From DATKUC01 sp964577375 (GTDB lineage: Bacteria > Spirochaetota > Spirochaetia > DSM-27196 > DATKUC01), in assembly GCA_964577375.1 (NCBI GenBank), contig CAZNYW010000009.1, positions 33,771 through 97,770 on the forward strand: a stretch of DNA of 64,000 nucleotides. Direction: 5' to 3'. Made by a program: the position numbers and the translations under genes. Numbering within the stretch: position 1 is the first letter of the stretch; each line of letters begins with the position of its first letter. Under the pieces are notes generated by a model that saw only the letters and a list, made by a program, of their open reading frames with translations, did not search any database and was not told the origin of the DNA. This document shows, one piece after another, positions 25,232-32,948 of the stretch.

Positions 25232-25687
25232 TCAGAAATAGTCCATCGCCAGCATCTTTTTCAGCATGACGATGTCCTTCTCCTCGAGCCGGACGAGACT
25301 CTCGATGAATGTCTCGGCCTCCGGTCCCACCTGCTGTGCAAGGATGCGCCGATACAGATCGACCAATGTCGAATCATACCGGACCGCCGAGTCGAGAAGC
25401 TCCCTGCTTTTCACACTCTCCGGAGGCGTGGTCATGGGTTTGAACACCTCGTCCGGCTCGAAGGGGACGTCGAACCGCAGCCGAACCATCCCTATGTGCT
25501 CTCTGCGTTCGGGCGAGAGCGCCGCGGTCGCCTCTTCGAGATGGCGGCGGTGACGGCTCAGGTAGTAGGTGAGAAGCCTGACCCCGGCGTCTTCCGTCCG
25601 GTCTCTGATCTCGGCGTAGTAGCTTTCGAGCTTCTTTTCGAATTCCATCGCCCGTTTCAGGAGCTCTTCGAACGTTATGCCGCTCAT
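25232..25687 (-). CDS. ferritin-like helical protein after nqrF
   Basis: A 151-residue all-helical protein with ferritin/rubrerythrin-like spacing: FEKKLESYYAEI (about 16-27), SRHRRHLEEA (about 44-53), SVKSRELLDSAVRYDSTLVDLYRRI (about 90-115) and a final LVRLEEKDIVMLKKM. Glu and His residues at the first two helices fit part of a di-iron site; the second half looks less complete. It has no rubredoxin cysteines. It is 27 bp after nqrF and before the kinase, so likely co-transcribed with NQR. A role in peroxide or iron handling is a guess. Confidence 0.62.
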   Translation of the reverse strand: MSGITFEELLKRAMEFEKKLESYYAEIRDRTEDAGVRLLTYYLSRHRRHLEEATAALSPERREHIGMVRLRFDVPFEPDEVFKPMTTPPESVKSRELLDSAVRYDSTLVDLYRRILAQQVGPEAETFIESLVRLEEKDIVMLKKMLAMDYF

Positions 25688-25714
25688 CTGCGTTCACCTC
25701 CCGGTAAGCCAGGG

Positions 25715-26812
25715 TCAGAATTTGTCGTAGAATATATCCTCTTCCCGTGCGCCCTTGTCCCTGAGAATGCGGGTTACCGCATCGATCATCGGCGGAGGGC
25801 CGCAGAGAAACGCCTGAAGGTCCCTGTTGCCTTCGAGATACTTGTCCACCGAAAGGTGCACGAAGCCGGTTTCACCATCCCACTTCTCGTCCTCGCCTAG
25901 CGGATCGGACAGCGCATAGTGGACCTGCAGATTCGGATGATCCACCATCAGCTGTTTGAACATGTCCAGATAGAAGATGTCCTTCGTCGTTCGTGCGCCG
26001 AAAAAGAGCTTCACCGGCCGGTTGGGCCATCGGGTCTCGGCGGTATACACGATGTTCTTCAACGGCGCCATTCCGCAGCCGCCTCCCACCAGGATGATCT
26101 CCCGATCCGGGTCTTCGTCGATACGGAACTCCCCGTAGGGGCCGGTGAAGACCACCTCGTCACCCTCTGCGAGGTTGTGCACGTAGGTCGAAGCTATGCC
26201 CCCGGGAACCAGCCGCACCACCAGCTGGACCTTCGTGTCTTCATATACGGGGGAGGAGATGGAGTAGGCGCGGTGAATGGAGCCGCCGTCGGGATCAGGC
26301 GCTTCGAGCTGCACGTACTGTCCCGGATGGTGGCTGATGTGCTCCGGATCGATGAGCTCCAGATTCACCTCCTTGATGTCATGGGTGAGGCTGCGGATCT
26401 GCGCGACCCGCGCGCGGAACTGCTTGACCGAGAGAAGCTCTTCCGGTATCTGAATTTCGATGTTCTGTTTCACCTTCACCTGGCAGGCCAGGCGGATGCC
26501 TGAGCGCTGCTCGGCGCGCGACATGAAGGGAATCTCGGTGGGAAGGAGCGGTCCTCCGCCCTCGAGCACCGAGACCTTGCAGAAGCCGCAGGAGCCCTTT
26601 CCGCCGCATGCCGAGGGAACGTAGACCTTGTGATCGTACAGCGCGGACAGCAGGGTGATCCCGCCCTGCTGATCGAAGATGGAGGATCCCTTGTTGATCG
26701 AGACGCTGCATACTCCGTAGTTCGCCAGGTAGCGCTCCGCGATCAGGAGAAAGACCGAGAGCGCGATGAATATTCCGGTTGTGATGACGATTGCAAGGAT
26801 TCCGGTTACCAT
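25715..26812 (-). CDS. nqrF: Na+-translocating NADH:quinone oxidoreductase subunit F
   Basis: A 365-residue NqrF: one N-terminal helix (4-25), a 2Fe-2S domain (Cys69, Cys75, Cys78, Cys110), FAD-binding RAYSISSP, and the NAD-binding part with GGGCGMAPL and LCGPPPMIDA. It takes electrons from NADH into the NQR complex on the inner membrane. The true start is ATG 26812 with AGGAGAAATTT. A frame running back through the N gap is an artefact of placeholder bases. A hairpin-rich tandem repeat lies between this gene and nqrE. Confidence 0.95.
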   Translation of the reverse strand: MVTGILAIVITTGIFIALSVFLLIAERYLANYGVCSVSINKGSSIFDQQGGITLLSALYDHKVYVPSACGGKGSCGFCKVSVLEGGGPLLPTEIPFMSRAEQRSGIRLACQVKVKQNIEIQIPEELLSVKQFRARVAQIRSLTHDIKEVNLELIDPEHISHHPGQYVQLEAPDPDGGSIHRAYSISSPVYEDTKVQLVVRLVPGGIASTYVHNLAEGDEVVFTGPYGEFRIDEDPDREIILVGGGCGMAPLKNIVYTAETRWPNRPVKLFFGARTTKDIFYLDMFKQLMVDHPNLQVHYALSDPLGEDEKWDGETGFVHLSVDKYLEGNRDLQAFLCGPPPMIDAVTRILRDKGAREEDIFYDKF

Positions 26813-26822
26813 AAATTTCTCC

Positions 26823-26999
26823 TGCCTTATTGTGTCACGACACTGCTGCGTGACGACACTACTGTGTAACCACGCNNNNNNNNNNNNNNNNNNNNNNNNN
26901 NNNNNNNNNNNNNNNNNNNNNNNNNNNNNNNNNNNNNNNNNNNNNNNNNNNNNNNNNNNNNNNNNNNNNNNNNNNTGTGTAACCACGCTACTGCGTGGA
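26823..26999. repeat. 16-bp hairpin-forming tandem repeat between nqrE and nqrF
   Basis: On the plus strand, units of about ACSACRCTRCTGYGTR flank the gap: ACGACACTGCTGCGTG, ACGACACTACTGTGTA, ACCACGC..., gap, ...TGTGTA, ACCACGCTACTGCGTG. On the coding strand each unit contains a small hairpin with changing but paired bases (CACGC-AGTA-GCGTG; ACAC-AGTA-GTGT; and GTGTC-GT-GACAC at the nqrF side). The nqrE stop codon lies inside the last unit. Confidence 0.8.
26876..26975. other. 100-N scaffold gap between nqrE and nqrF
   Basis: Placeholder of unknown true length in the 16-bp tandem repeat. Both flanking genes are complete, so only intercistronic sequence is missing. Confidence 0.99.
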
Positions 27000-27578
27000 C
27001 AGCATCCCCGTGAAGCCCATGAACGTCATCGCGATGACTCCGGCCATGAGCATCAGGATCCCGGTCCGGCGAAGAGCCGCCGGGACGTTTGAGTAGCCCA
27101 TCTTCTCGCGAAGGCCCGCCATAAGCGCAATTGCGAGGAACCATCCCAGCCCGGCGCCAAGCCCGTAGACTGTCGTCTGAACGAAAGAGTAGTTGCGGAT
27201 CACCATGAACAGCGACGCGCCGAGGATCGCGCAGTTGACCGTTATCAGCGGAAGAAAGATTCCCAGCGCATAGTAGAGGTCGGGGCTGAAACGCTCCACG
27301 AACATCTCGAGGAATTGAACGAAGCCTGCAATCACCGCGATGAATATGATGAATGAGACGAAGTCCAGACCGAGCGGCAGAAGCAGGTAGTGGTAGATCA
27401 GGTAGTTGATCACCGTCGTGAAGAACATGACGAACGTCACTGCGCTTCCGAGGCCCACCGCGGTGCTGATGCGGTTCGAACAGACGAGGAACGAGCACAT
27501 TCCGAGGAAGCTTGCAAACAGAATATTATTGGTGAATATCGATCCGAGAAAGATTGCCCACACGGGTGTTATGTTCAT
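26988..27578 (-). CDS. nqrE: NQR subunit E
   Basis: A 196-residue, six-helix membrane protein (RnfA/NqrE family) starting at MNITPVWAIFLGSIFTNNILFA (ATG 27578 with AGGAGAAGGCGT). Conserved segments are FLGMCSFLVCSN, LGIFLPLITVNCAILG and GLGWFLAIALMAGLREK. The paired Cys residues near the N-terminus fit the NqrD/NqrE intramembrane iron site. Its end ST-Q-stop is encoded by a repeat unit of the downstream tandem array. Confidence 0.95.
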   Translation of the reverse strand: MNITPVWAIFLGSIFTNNILFASFLGMCSFLVCSNRISTAVGLGSAVTFVMFFTTVINYLIYHYLLLPLGLDFVSFIIFIAVIAGFVQFLEMFVERFSPDLYYALGIFLPLITVNCAILGASLFMVIRNYSFVQTTVYGLGAGLGWFLAIALMAGLREKMGYSNVPAALRRTGILMLMAGVIAMTFMGFTGMLSTQ

Positions 27579-27588
27579 ACGCCTTCTC

Positions 27589-28263
27589 CTACTTCGCCTC
27601 TTTATTGTCCCTGGCGTCACCCGAGGGATTGAGCGTCTCGAGGATCCAGATCAGGAAACCGCCGACGAAAAACGCGCCGGGGGCGAGCAGAAGGATGAGG
27701 TTCTTCGTGTACCAGCTGTCGGAGAGGATGGTGATCCCGAGGAACGTTCCCGAGCCGATCAGCTCGCGCACGGTTCCGATGAACAGAAGGATGATCGCGT
27801 ATCCTATCCCGTTGGCAAAACCGTCAAGAAACGAAGGCAGCGGCGGATTCTGCATCGCGAATGCCTCGGCGCGCCCCATCACTATGCAGTTGGTGATGAT
27901 GAGCGCCACGTAGGGTCCGAGCTGCTTTGACATCTGCCAGTAGAAACCCTTGAAGAACTGATCGATGATGATGACGAAGGTCGCAATGATGGCGACCTGC
28001 GCGATCATCCGGATGCGCCGCGGAATCACGTTGCGCAGCGTTGAGATGAAAAGGTTGGACATTGCGGTGACGAACGTGAGAGCCGCGCCCATCACCAGCG
28101 AGTTGGCTACGCGGTTGGTGACCGCGAGGAAGATGCAGATGCCGAGTACCTGTTTGGTGACGGGGTTGGCCTTGTAGATACCCTCGAGCAGAATCTCCTT
28201 TCCCTTGCCGCCGAAGAGCGACAATCGTGAACGGGACTGCAGTGTTTCCGTCTTAGTTGCCAT
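27589..28263 (-). CDS. nqrD: NQR subunit D
   Basis: A 224-residue membrane protein (RnfE/NqrD family) with NPVTKQVLGICIFLAVTNRVANSLVMG, LGPYVALIITNCIVMGRAEAFA and GTVRELIGSG. Start is ATG 28263, overlapping the nqrC stop by 11 bp. It pairs with NqrE to form the membrane core carrying the intersubunit iron centre. The long N-terminal cytosolic segment (about 25 residues) is slightly extended. Confidence 0.95.
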   Translation of the reverse strand: MATKTETLQSRSRLSLFGGKGKEILLEGIYKANPVTKQVLGICIFLAVTNRVANSLVMGAALTFVTAMSNLFISTLRNVIPRRIRMIAQVAIIATFVIIIDQFFKGFYWQMSKQLGPYVALIITNCIVMGRAEAFAMQNPPLPSFLDGFANGIGYAIILLFIGTVRELIGSGTFLGITILSDSWYTKNLILLLAPGAFFVGGFLIWILETLNPSGDARDNKEAK

Positions 28264-28891
28264 TGGCGCTTTTCTCCTTGAAGATGTCCTGGGCCACATT
28301 GGTCAGCATGGTTTCCACGCGATTCGAGGTCATGGTAGCTCCGGTGATTCCATCGACCGAATTGGGACCGGCAGCGGCCTCCGGTTTCAGCACCTTGAAC
28401 CCCGGCGTGCCACTGTCGGACACGATCTTTTTTCCGTCGAACTGCTTCTGAAACCATTCGGCGGAGATTTCACCACCGAGTCCCGGAGTTTCCTCCTGCT
28501 TGAAGAACCGGACGCCCCGGATAGTCTCCATGTCGGGCTGCAGCGCGATGACTCCGCTTACCGGTCCCCAGAGACCGGCGCCGGTGAACGGTATCGCATA
28601 GCCTGCAACCGAGCCGCTGCCTGCGGGCGTGTACGCATAGAGGTCGAGGTTTCCGAGCTTCGTCTGCTTCACCTGCTTGTCGAACGTGGCCACCAGATCC
28701 GCCTGGGAGGCATCGGCGGCAACCGGAACATTGAGCGCATCGAGGATGTTCCGTACCTCCTCGGCCTTTTCGTTCGAGGTACGATAGGGCGCGGTGACCA
28801 GATTTATCCCTGCGAGCAGCGCGGAGCAGACGAGCCCGAGCGCAATCGAAAAGAGGATGATGCGTACGTTCTTGTGTTCGTTGTCACTCAT
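28253..28891 (-). CDS. nqrC: NQR subunit C, covalent FMN carrier
   Basis: A 212-residue protein with one N-terminal membrane helix (about 10-30) and a periplasmic FMN-binding domain. The flavinylation motif is DGITGATMTS, where the Thr of GAT is the expected attachment site for FMN by ApbE. GLWGPVSGVIAL, ETPGLGGEI and FKVL segments are typical. It shuttles electrons on the outer face of the membrane. ApbE is encoded far away at 59066. It overlaps nqrB by 8 bp. Confidence 0.94.
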   Translation of the reverse strand: MSDNEHKNVRIILFSIALGLVCSALLAGINLVTAPYRTSNEKAEEVRNILDALNVPVAADASQADLVATFDKQVKQTKLGNLDLYAYTPAGSGSVAGYAIPFTGAGLWGPVSGVIALQPDMETIRGVRFFKQEETPGLGGEISAEWFQKQFDGKKIVSDSGTPGFKVLKPEAAAGPNSVDGITGATMTSNRVETMLTNVAQDIFKEKSANGN

Positions 28892-29960
28892 GCGCGTATC
28901 TCCTCATGCGTGAACGGATGATCACCTCATCTATGAGCGGTGCGCAGATGTTGCCGAAAAGGATTGCGAACATCATTCCTTCCACGAACCCGGAAAACGA
29001 GCGGATCAGGAGCGTAACCAGGCCGATGAGGAATCCGTACACCCACTTTCCCGACTGGGTAACCGGCCCGGTAACCGGATCGGTGCACATGAAAAAGGCG
29101 CCGAAAAGGAATCCTCCCGACATCAGGTTGAACCACCAGGGCTCGACCGAGCCCGGCGCGACCGCGTGAAGGATTCCCGAGAGCACCACGAAGGTCCCGA
29201 TGACCGAGACTACCGTGCGCCAGTTTGCTATCCCGACGGCGACGAGAAAGATACCGCCGATCAGGACGGCAAGCGCGGAGGTCTCACCGGCGCTTCCGGG
29301 AATGTTCCCCAGGAAGAGGCTGAGCGGCGAGGCGAGCGAGCCCCCCTTTGCCGCCACCAGCGGCGTTGCCGATGCGACCGCATCAGCAGCGTGCGCGGCC
29401 GCGCCGGGTATGATGCGTCCCCAGCCGCCGACCGCAGGCTGAAGCCAGTGTCCGGTCATCGCAGAAGGGTAGGCGAGGGCGACGAACACCCGGCCTACGA
29501 GGGCGGGGTTGAAAAGGTTTCGGCCCGTGCCGCCGAAAACCTCCTTCCCGACGAGCACCCCGAACGCCACCCCGACGGCGACGATCCACAGCGGGAGACC
29601 CGGCGGCACGATGAGCGGAAAGAGGAAGCCGGTCACCAGGAAGCCTTCGCTTATCTCCTTTTTTCGAAGGATGGCGAACGTGACCTCGACCGCTCCTCCG
29701 GCCGCGTAGGAGACAAGGAGTGTCAGAAGTATCCGCCAGCCGAAGAAGTAGACCGAGGCAATGAAGGCCGGCATCAGCGCAACGACGACCAGGATCATGA
29801 TGCGTTTCACATCGAGCGGATCCCTGCCGTAGGGCGGATTTTCCGGCACTACGCCGGCGGCGAACAGGAAATTGTCGAGGGCACTGAAAATCGGCGCATA
29901 GGTTGCGAGCCTTCCACCCTTCTCGAAGGCCGGTCGGAATCGGTCAAGCGGGCTGCTCAT
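28884..29960 (-). CDS. nqrB: NQR subunit B
   Basis: A 358-residue membrane subunit starting at MSSPLDRFRPAFEKGG (ATG 29960). Typical NqrB/RnfD segments are GLPLWIVAVGVAFGVLVGKEVFGGTGRNLFNPALVGRVF, FFMCTDPVTGPVT and a C-terminal GFVEGMMFAILFGN. The FMN-attachment motif is AVASATPL (Thr of SAT). NqrB carries covalent FMN and riboflavin and forms part of the Na+ path. It overlaps nqrA by 4 bp. Confidence 0.94.
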   Translation of the reverse strand: MSSPLDRFRPAFEKGGRLATYAPIFSALDNFLFAAGVVPENPPYGRDPLDVKRIMILVVVALMPAFIASVYFFGWRILLTLLVSYAAGGAVEVTFAILRKKEISEGFLVTGFLFPLIVPPGLPLWIVAVGVAFGVLVGKEVFGGTGRNLFNPALVGRVFVALAYPSAMTGHWLQPAVGGWGRIIPGAAAHAADAVASATPLVAAKGGSLASPLSLFLGNIPGSAGETSALAVLIGGIFLVAVGIANWRTVVSVIGTFVVLSGILHAVAPGSVEPWWFNLMSGGFLFGAFFMCTDPVTGPVTQSGKWVYGFLIGLVTLLIRSFSGFVEGMMFAILFGNICAPLIDEVIIRSRMRRYAHE

Positions 29961-31381
29961 CGGGCCTCCTCTGTGTGATCGGCTCCCCGGGACTTCGCCT
30001 CGACGGCCCGCATCTCTTCGCGTTCCCGCCGGATCTGGTCCTTGGCCGATATGAATTGCTGTGCGAGCTCTATCTTTGATGGACAGACGAAGGTGCAGAG
30101 GTTGCATTCAACGCAGCGGTCGAGGCCGGACTTTTCGGCGTCGTCGGTGAGCCCACGGTGCAGGTACCGATGGAGCACCTGCGGCATTATCCCCGCCGGG
30201 CAGACGTTTTCGCAGATTCCGCAGGCGATGCACGCTCGCTCTTCGCCGCGGAGCGATGCGGTGACGTGCCGGTCATATCCGCCGGTCAGCCGCGTTGCAA
30301 AGGACCGGTTGTAGGAGGTACGGTCGAATCCGGGCCGGACAAGGCTGAGCAGTTCGCGCTTCGAGAACTCCGGCAGATAGAAGAAGGCGTCGTCGTCGTA
30401 GCCGGTGGCGGCCGACTGAGCGTCCACCGGCTTTCCGTTCAGAAGCCCGCCTCGCAGGATGACTGCCCCGTCGACCGCTTCGGCAAAGTCCGTGAGCGGG
30501 GTGCCGATCCTTACCGCGTGATGTCTGGGATCGGTCCGGCCCGGTCCACCGGTGACCACGATCCTCTCGTTCGCAGGTATTCCCTCCGACAGGCATGCCC
30601 CTATCGCCTCTACACCCTGCGCGTCGACCACCCAGATCTCGTCGGTTTTTGCGATCTTCGGCTCCTCGCGACGAAGTGCGTCGGTGAGGATTCGCGGATT
30701 CTCTATCGGATAGGTCAGCGGCACTGCATGAATGTGCACCAGGGCGTATCCTGCGAGGTCCTTGAAGATCATCTGCGCCACCGGATCGCGCGGTGAGGTT
30801 AAAACTACCTCGATCGACCCGTAATCCGACAGCAGCTTCTGCAGGAAGCGAATTCCTGTAACGATTCGCTCCCACGAGCGGGTGACGATGACCCGTCCGC
30901 GCGCCCGGAACGGCTCGGTGAGGACGAAATTTAGGACAATTGCTCGCGGCCCCTCGGCTGCATCCAGTCTCGGCAGTCCCCGAGTGGTCGAGCTCCAGAG
31001 ATAGGGCCATATTCCGCCGCGCGCGAGGATTTCGGTGATCTGCTCGCGGGAAACGCGCTCCGGGGAGCGGGGCTGAAACCCTTCGGCACTGCTCCGGTCG
31101 GCCGTGACCTCGTCGATGACGATCCGGCGTCCGTCGCTGCCTTCCGGCGTGGATATCCTGCCTGCCGCCGGTGCGGGGAGGGTCAGCGTCCCTCCTGCTG
31201 CAGCCACGGTTGCCAGAGGTGCGCCGAAGGCGACCCTTTCCCCCGGGCGTGCGACGGCTTCATAGTCCAGACCGCCGCGCGTCAGATCGATGAGGAGCCG
31301 CTGCGGTACCTCGACGTCGACCAGATCCCGGACAGGTCTTCCGACTATTTTAGGTGTAAATCCGCCATGTTTTAGTCTCAA
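29957..31381 (-). CDS. nqrA: iron-sulfur NqrA/RnfC-like NQR subunit A
   Basis: About 474 residues. The N-terminal region (RLKHGGFTPKIVGRP, then barrel-sandwich and SLBB-like parts) and the central VIVTRSWERIVTGIRF block are NqrA-like. Unlike textbook NqrA, it has a C-terminal pair of 4Fe-4S motifs, CIACGICENVCPAG and CVECNLCTFVCPSK, as in RnfC. I choose TTG 31381: it follows GGGAG by 8 bp, a good promoter lies just upstream, and family homology begins here. An ATG at 31435 would be upstream of that promoter. It is the first gene of nqrABCDEF. Confidence 0.85.
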   Translation of the reverse strand: MRLKHGGFTPKIVGRPVRDLVDVEVPQRLLIDLTRGGLDYEAVARPGERVAFGAPLATVAAAGGTLTLPAPAAGRISTPEGSDGRRIVIDEVTADRSSAEGFQPRSPERVSREQITEILARGGIWPYLWSSTTRGLPRLDAAEGPRAIVLNFVLTEPFRARGRVIVTRSWERIVTGIRFLQKLLSDYGSIEVVLTSPRDPVAQMIFKDLAGYALVHIHAVPLTYPIENPRILTDALRREEPKIAKTDEIWVVDAQGVEAIGACLSEGIPANERIVVTGGPGRTDPRHHAVRIGTPLTDFAEAVDGAVILRGGLLNGKPVDAQSAATGYDDDAFFYLPEFSKRELLSLVRPGFDRTSYNRSFATRLTGGYDRHVTASLRGEERACIACGICENVCPAGIMPQVLHRYLHRGLTDDAEKSGLDRCVECNLCTFVCPSKIELAQQFISAKDQIRREREEMRAVEAKSRGADHTEEAR

Positions 31382-31399
31382 AGTATTACTCCCGTGGTC

Positions 31400-31428
31400 A
31401 GTATAATCGGAGAGTATCGAGAACGCAA
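31400..31428 (-). promoter_or_regulatory. nqr operon promoter with A-tract UP element
   Basis: On the minus strand: TTGCGT (31428-31423), exactly 17 bp, TATACT (31405-31400). The predicted transcript starts about 10-15 bases before the TTG start codon. Two A7 tracts spaced 12 bp apart (31434-31456) sit just upstream of the -35 box and could act as an UP element. Confidence 0.55.
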
Positions 31429-31464
31429 TATTCATTTTTTTGGTGATTTTTTTGGTCAGCAATC

Positions 31465-31495
31465 GGCGCCACCGGCACGTCGACCCGGTGGCGCC
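31465..31495. repeat. perfect 11-bp inverted repeat between nqrA and pfk
   Basis: GGCGCCACCGG (31465-31475) and CCGGTGGCGCC (31485-31495) around a 9-base loop. No T-run follows on either strand, so it is unlikely to be a terminator. It lies upstream of the nqr promoter and within the likely pfk leader, where it could be an operator or an RNA structure. Confidence 0.7.
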
Positions 31496-31539
31496 CGTGC
31501 CGATATGCATGGTAGACTTTAGTAAGTCGGAGGCATCAT

Positions 31540-32703
31540 ATGAGCGCGGTCAGGTCCAGGACGAAGTGCATCGGCATCCTCACAAGCGGCGGGGACTGCC
31601 CGGGGCTGAATGCGGCGATCCGGGGAGTAGCGAAGGCGGCGGTTAACCGGTTCGGTATGAAGGTGGTCGGCATTCAGGACGGATTTCGCGGGCTCGTAGA
31701 GAACAGGACCGTGATACTGGATGACCGGAATCTCAGCGGAATCCTCACCGTCGGCGGGACCATACTCGGCACAAGCCGGGATAAGCCGCACAAGATGATA
31801 ATCGGCGGCAAAAAGATGGATATGACCGCGGCGGCGGTGGAGAATCTCAGGCGGCACCAGATAGAGTGTCTCGTCTGTCTCGGAGGCGGAGGAACTCAGA
31901 AGAACGCGTATCATCTCCACACCGCGGGCAGCGTGAACGTCCTCACCATGCCGAAGACCATCGACAACGACGTGGCCGAGACCGATATCACCTTCGGCTT
32001 CGACACCGCGATGCACATCGCCGCGGATGCAATAGACCGGCTGCACACAACGGCGACCAGCCATCATCGCATCATCGTGTGCGAGATAATGGGGCACAAC
32101 AGCGGATGGCTTGCACTCGGGGCCGGAATCGCAGGTGGAGCGGACGTCATCCTCATTCCGGAGATACCCTACGATCCCAGGGTGGTTGCCGAGCACCTGC
32201 TCGCCCGCCGCCGCAGCGGCAAACGATTTTCGATAATCGCCGTCGCAGAGGGAGCCGTATCGGTTGCAGAGGCCAAAGCGGCTGAAGGTGCCGAGAAGGA
32301 GGGGGCGAAGGACAAGAAGGGCAAGGCTTCGGGCGAGGAAAAGCCGGTGACCGGAAAAAACGAAGCCGGGGAGGTATACCACCTGGTGCAGGAATCCAAA
32401 GCGAGCAGGCTCGCGCGGGAGCTGCAGCGATTGACGGGAATTGAGGCGCGGGTAACCTCGCTCGGGCACGTGCAGCGCGGCGGTATTCCTACCCCTACCG
32501 ACCGGCTGTACAGCACCCTTCTCGGCACTCGCGCGGCGGAGCTTCTCGCGGAGGGAACCTACAATGTCATGGTCGCGATCCGCGGGCAACGGTGCGAAGC
32601 GGTCCCTATCGAGAAGGTTGCCGGCAAAAAGAAGCTTGTTCCCATCGATCATACCTGGGTGCAATCTGCGCGACTGGTAGGTTCGTGCCTCGGAGATCAA
32701 TAA
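31540..32703 (+). CDS. pfkA: phosphofructokinase, LGGGGTQKNA subfamily
   Basis: A 387-residue PFK with ILTSGGDCPGLNAAIRG (N-terminus), PKTIDNDV catalytic loop (Asp base present), MGHNSGWLAL and GHVQRGG. The glycine loop reads LGGGGTQKNA: the Asp of the usual GGDG/GGDD is Gly, while Lys precedes TIDND as in PPi-type or mixed-lineage enzymes. ATP or PPi use cannot be settled by eye. A highly charged, low-complexity insertion (AEAKAAEGAEKEGAKDKKGK, about 245-275) is unusual. Starts at ATG 31540 after a GGAGG. Divergent from nqrA and upstream of rnf. Confidence 0.9.
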   Translation: MSAVRSRTKCIGILTSGGDCPGLNAAIRGVAKAAVNRFGMKVVGIQDGFRGLVENRTVILDDRNLSGILTVGGTILGTSRDKPHKMIIGGKKMDMTAAAVENLRRHQIECLVCLGGGGTQKNAYHLHTAGSVNVLTMPKTIDNDVAETDITFGFDTAMHIAADAIDRLHTTATSHHRIIVCEIMGHNSGWLALGAGIAGGADVILIPEIPYDPRVVAEHLLARRRSGKRFSIIAVAEGAVSVAEAKAAEGAEKEGAKDKKGKASGEEKPVTGKNEAGEVYHLVQESKASRLARELQRLTGIEARVTSLGHVQRGGIPTPTDRLYSTLLGTRAAELLAEGTYNVMVAIRGQRCEAVPIEKVAGKKKLVPIDHTWVQSARLVGSCLGDQ

Positions 32704-32739
32704 TCGATAAATTTAGCGTCCTATTGGGCTGCATAAACC

Positions 32740-32768
32740 TTGACTGTTTTTTCCATAGGATGTAGAAT
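32740..32768 (+). promoter_or_regulatory. rnf operon promoter
   Basis: TTGACT (32740-32745), 17-bp spacer (32746-32762), TAGAAT (32763-32768): a good sigma70-like promoter. It would give a leader of roughly 170 nt before the rnfC start. Confidence 0.6.
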
Positions 32769-32840
32769 CTGACCATTCTAACAAGGTAACGCAAGCAAAT
32801 TTCTCGTCTTTAGGCGGGACATCTGTGCACGGTTTTTCAA

Positions 32841-32924
32841 CGGGCGTGTGCACCGCCAACCGTACGACCACATATCATCGGACAGATACCGCGTCCGGTA
32901 CGTGTGACGCACAAGACACGCCCG
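32841..32924 (+). promoter_or_regulatory. structured leader RNA upstream of rnfC
   Basis: CGGGCGTGT (32841-32849) pairs perfectly with ACACGCCCG (32916-32924). Inside, CGTAC pairs with GTACG and CGGAC with GTCCG, giving a nested structure shortly before the ribosome binding site GGGAG and ATG 32949. No known riboswitch class was recognised. It could be a cis-regulatory RNA. Confidence 0.45.
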
Positions 32925-32948
32925 GTGAACGAAAAAACGGGAGTTCGC

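Noticed and set aside
26813..26986. Extension of nqrF through the N gap
   Set aside because: The reading depends on placeholder N bases; ATG 26812 has a proper ribosome binding site and matches the family start.
31382..31435. ATG 31435 as nqrA start
   Set aside because: It lies upstream of the predicted -10 box and has no ribosome binding site; TTG 31381 has GGGAG and family agreement.
31465..31495. Terminator between nqrA and pfk
   Set aside because: The stem is strong but no T-run follows in either direction, and the flanking genes diverge, so no terminator is expected.
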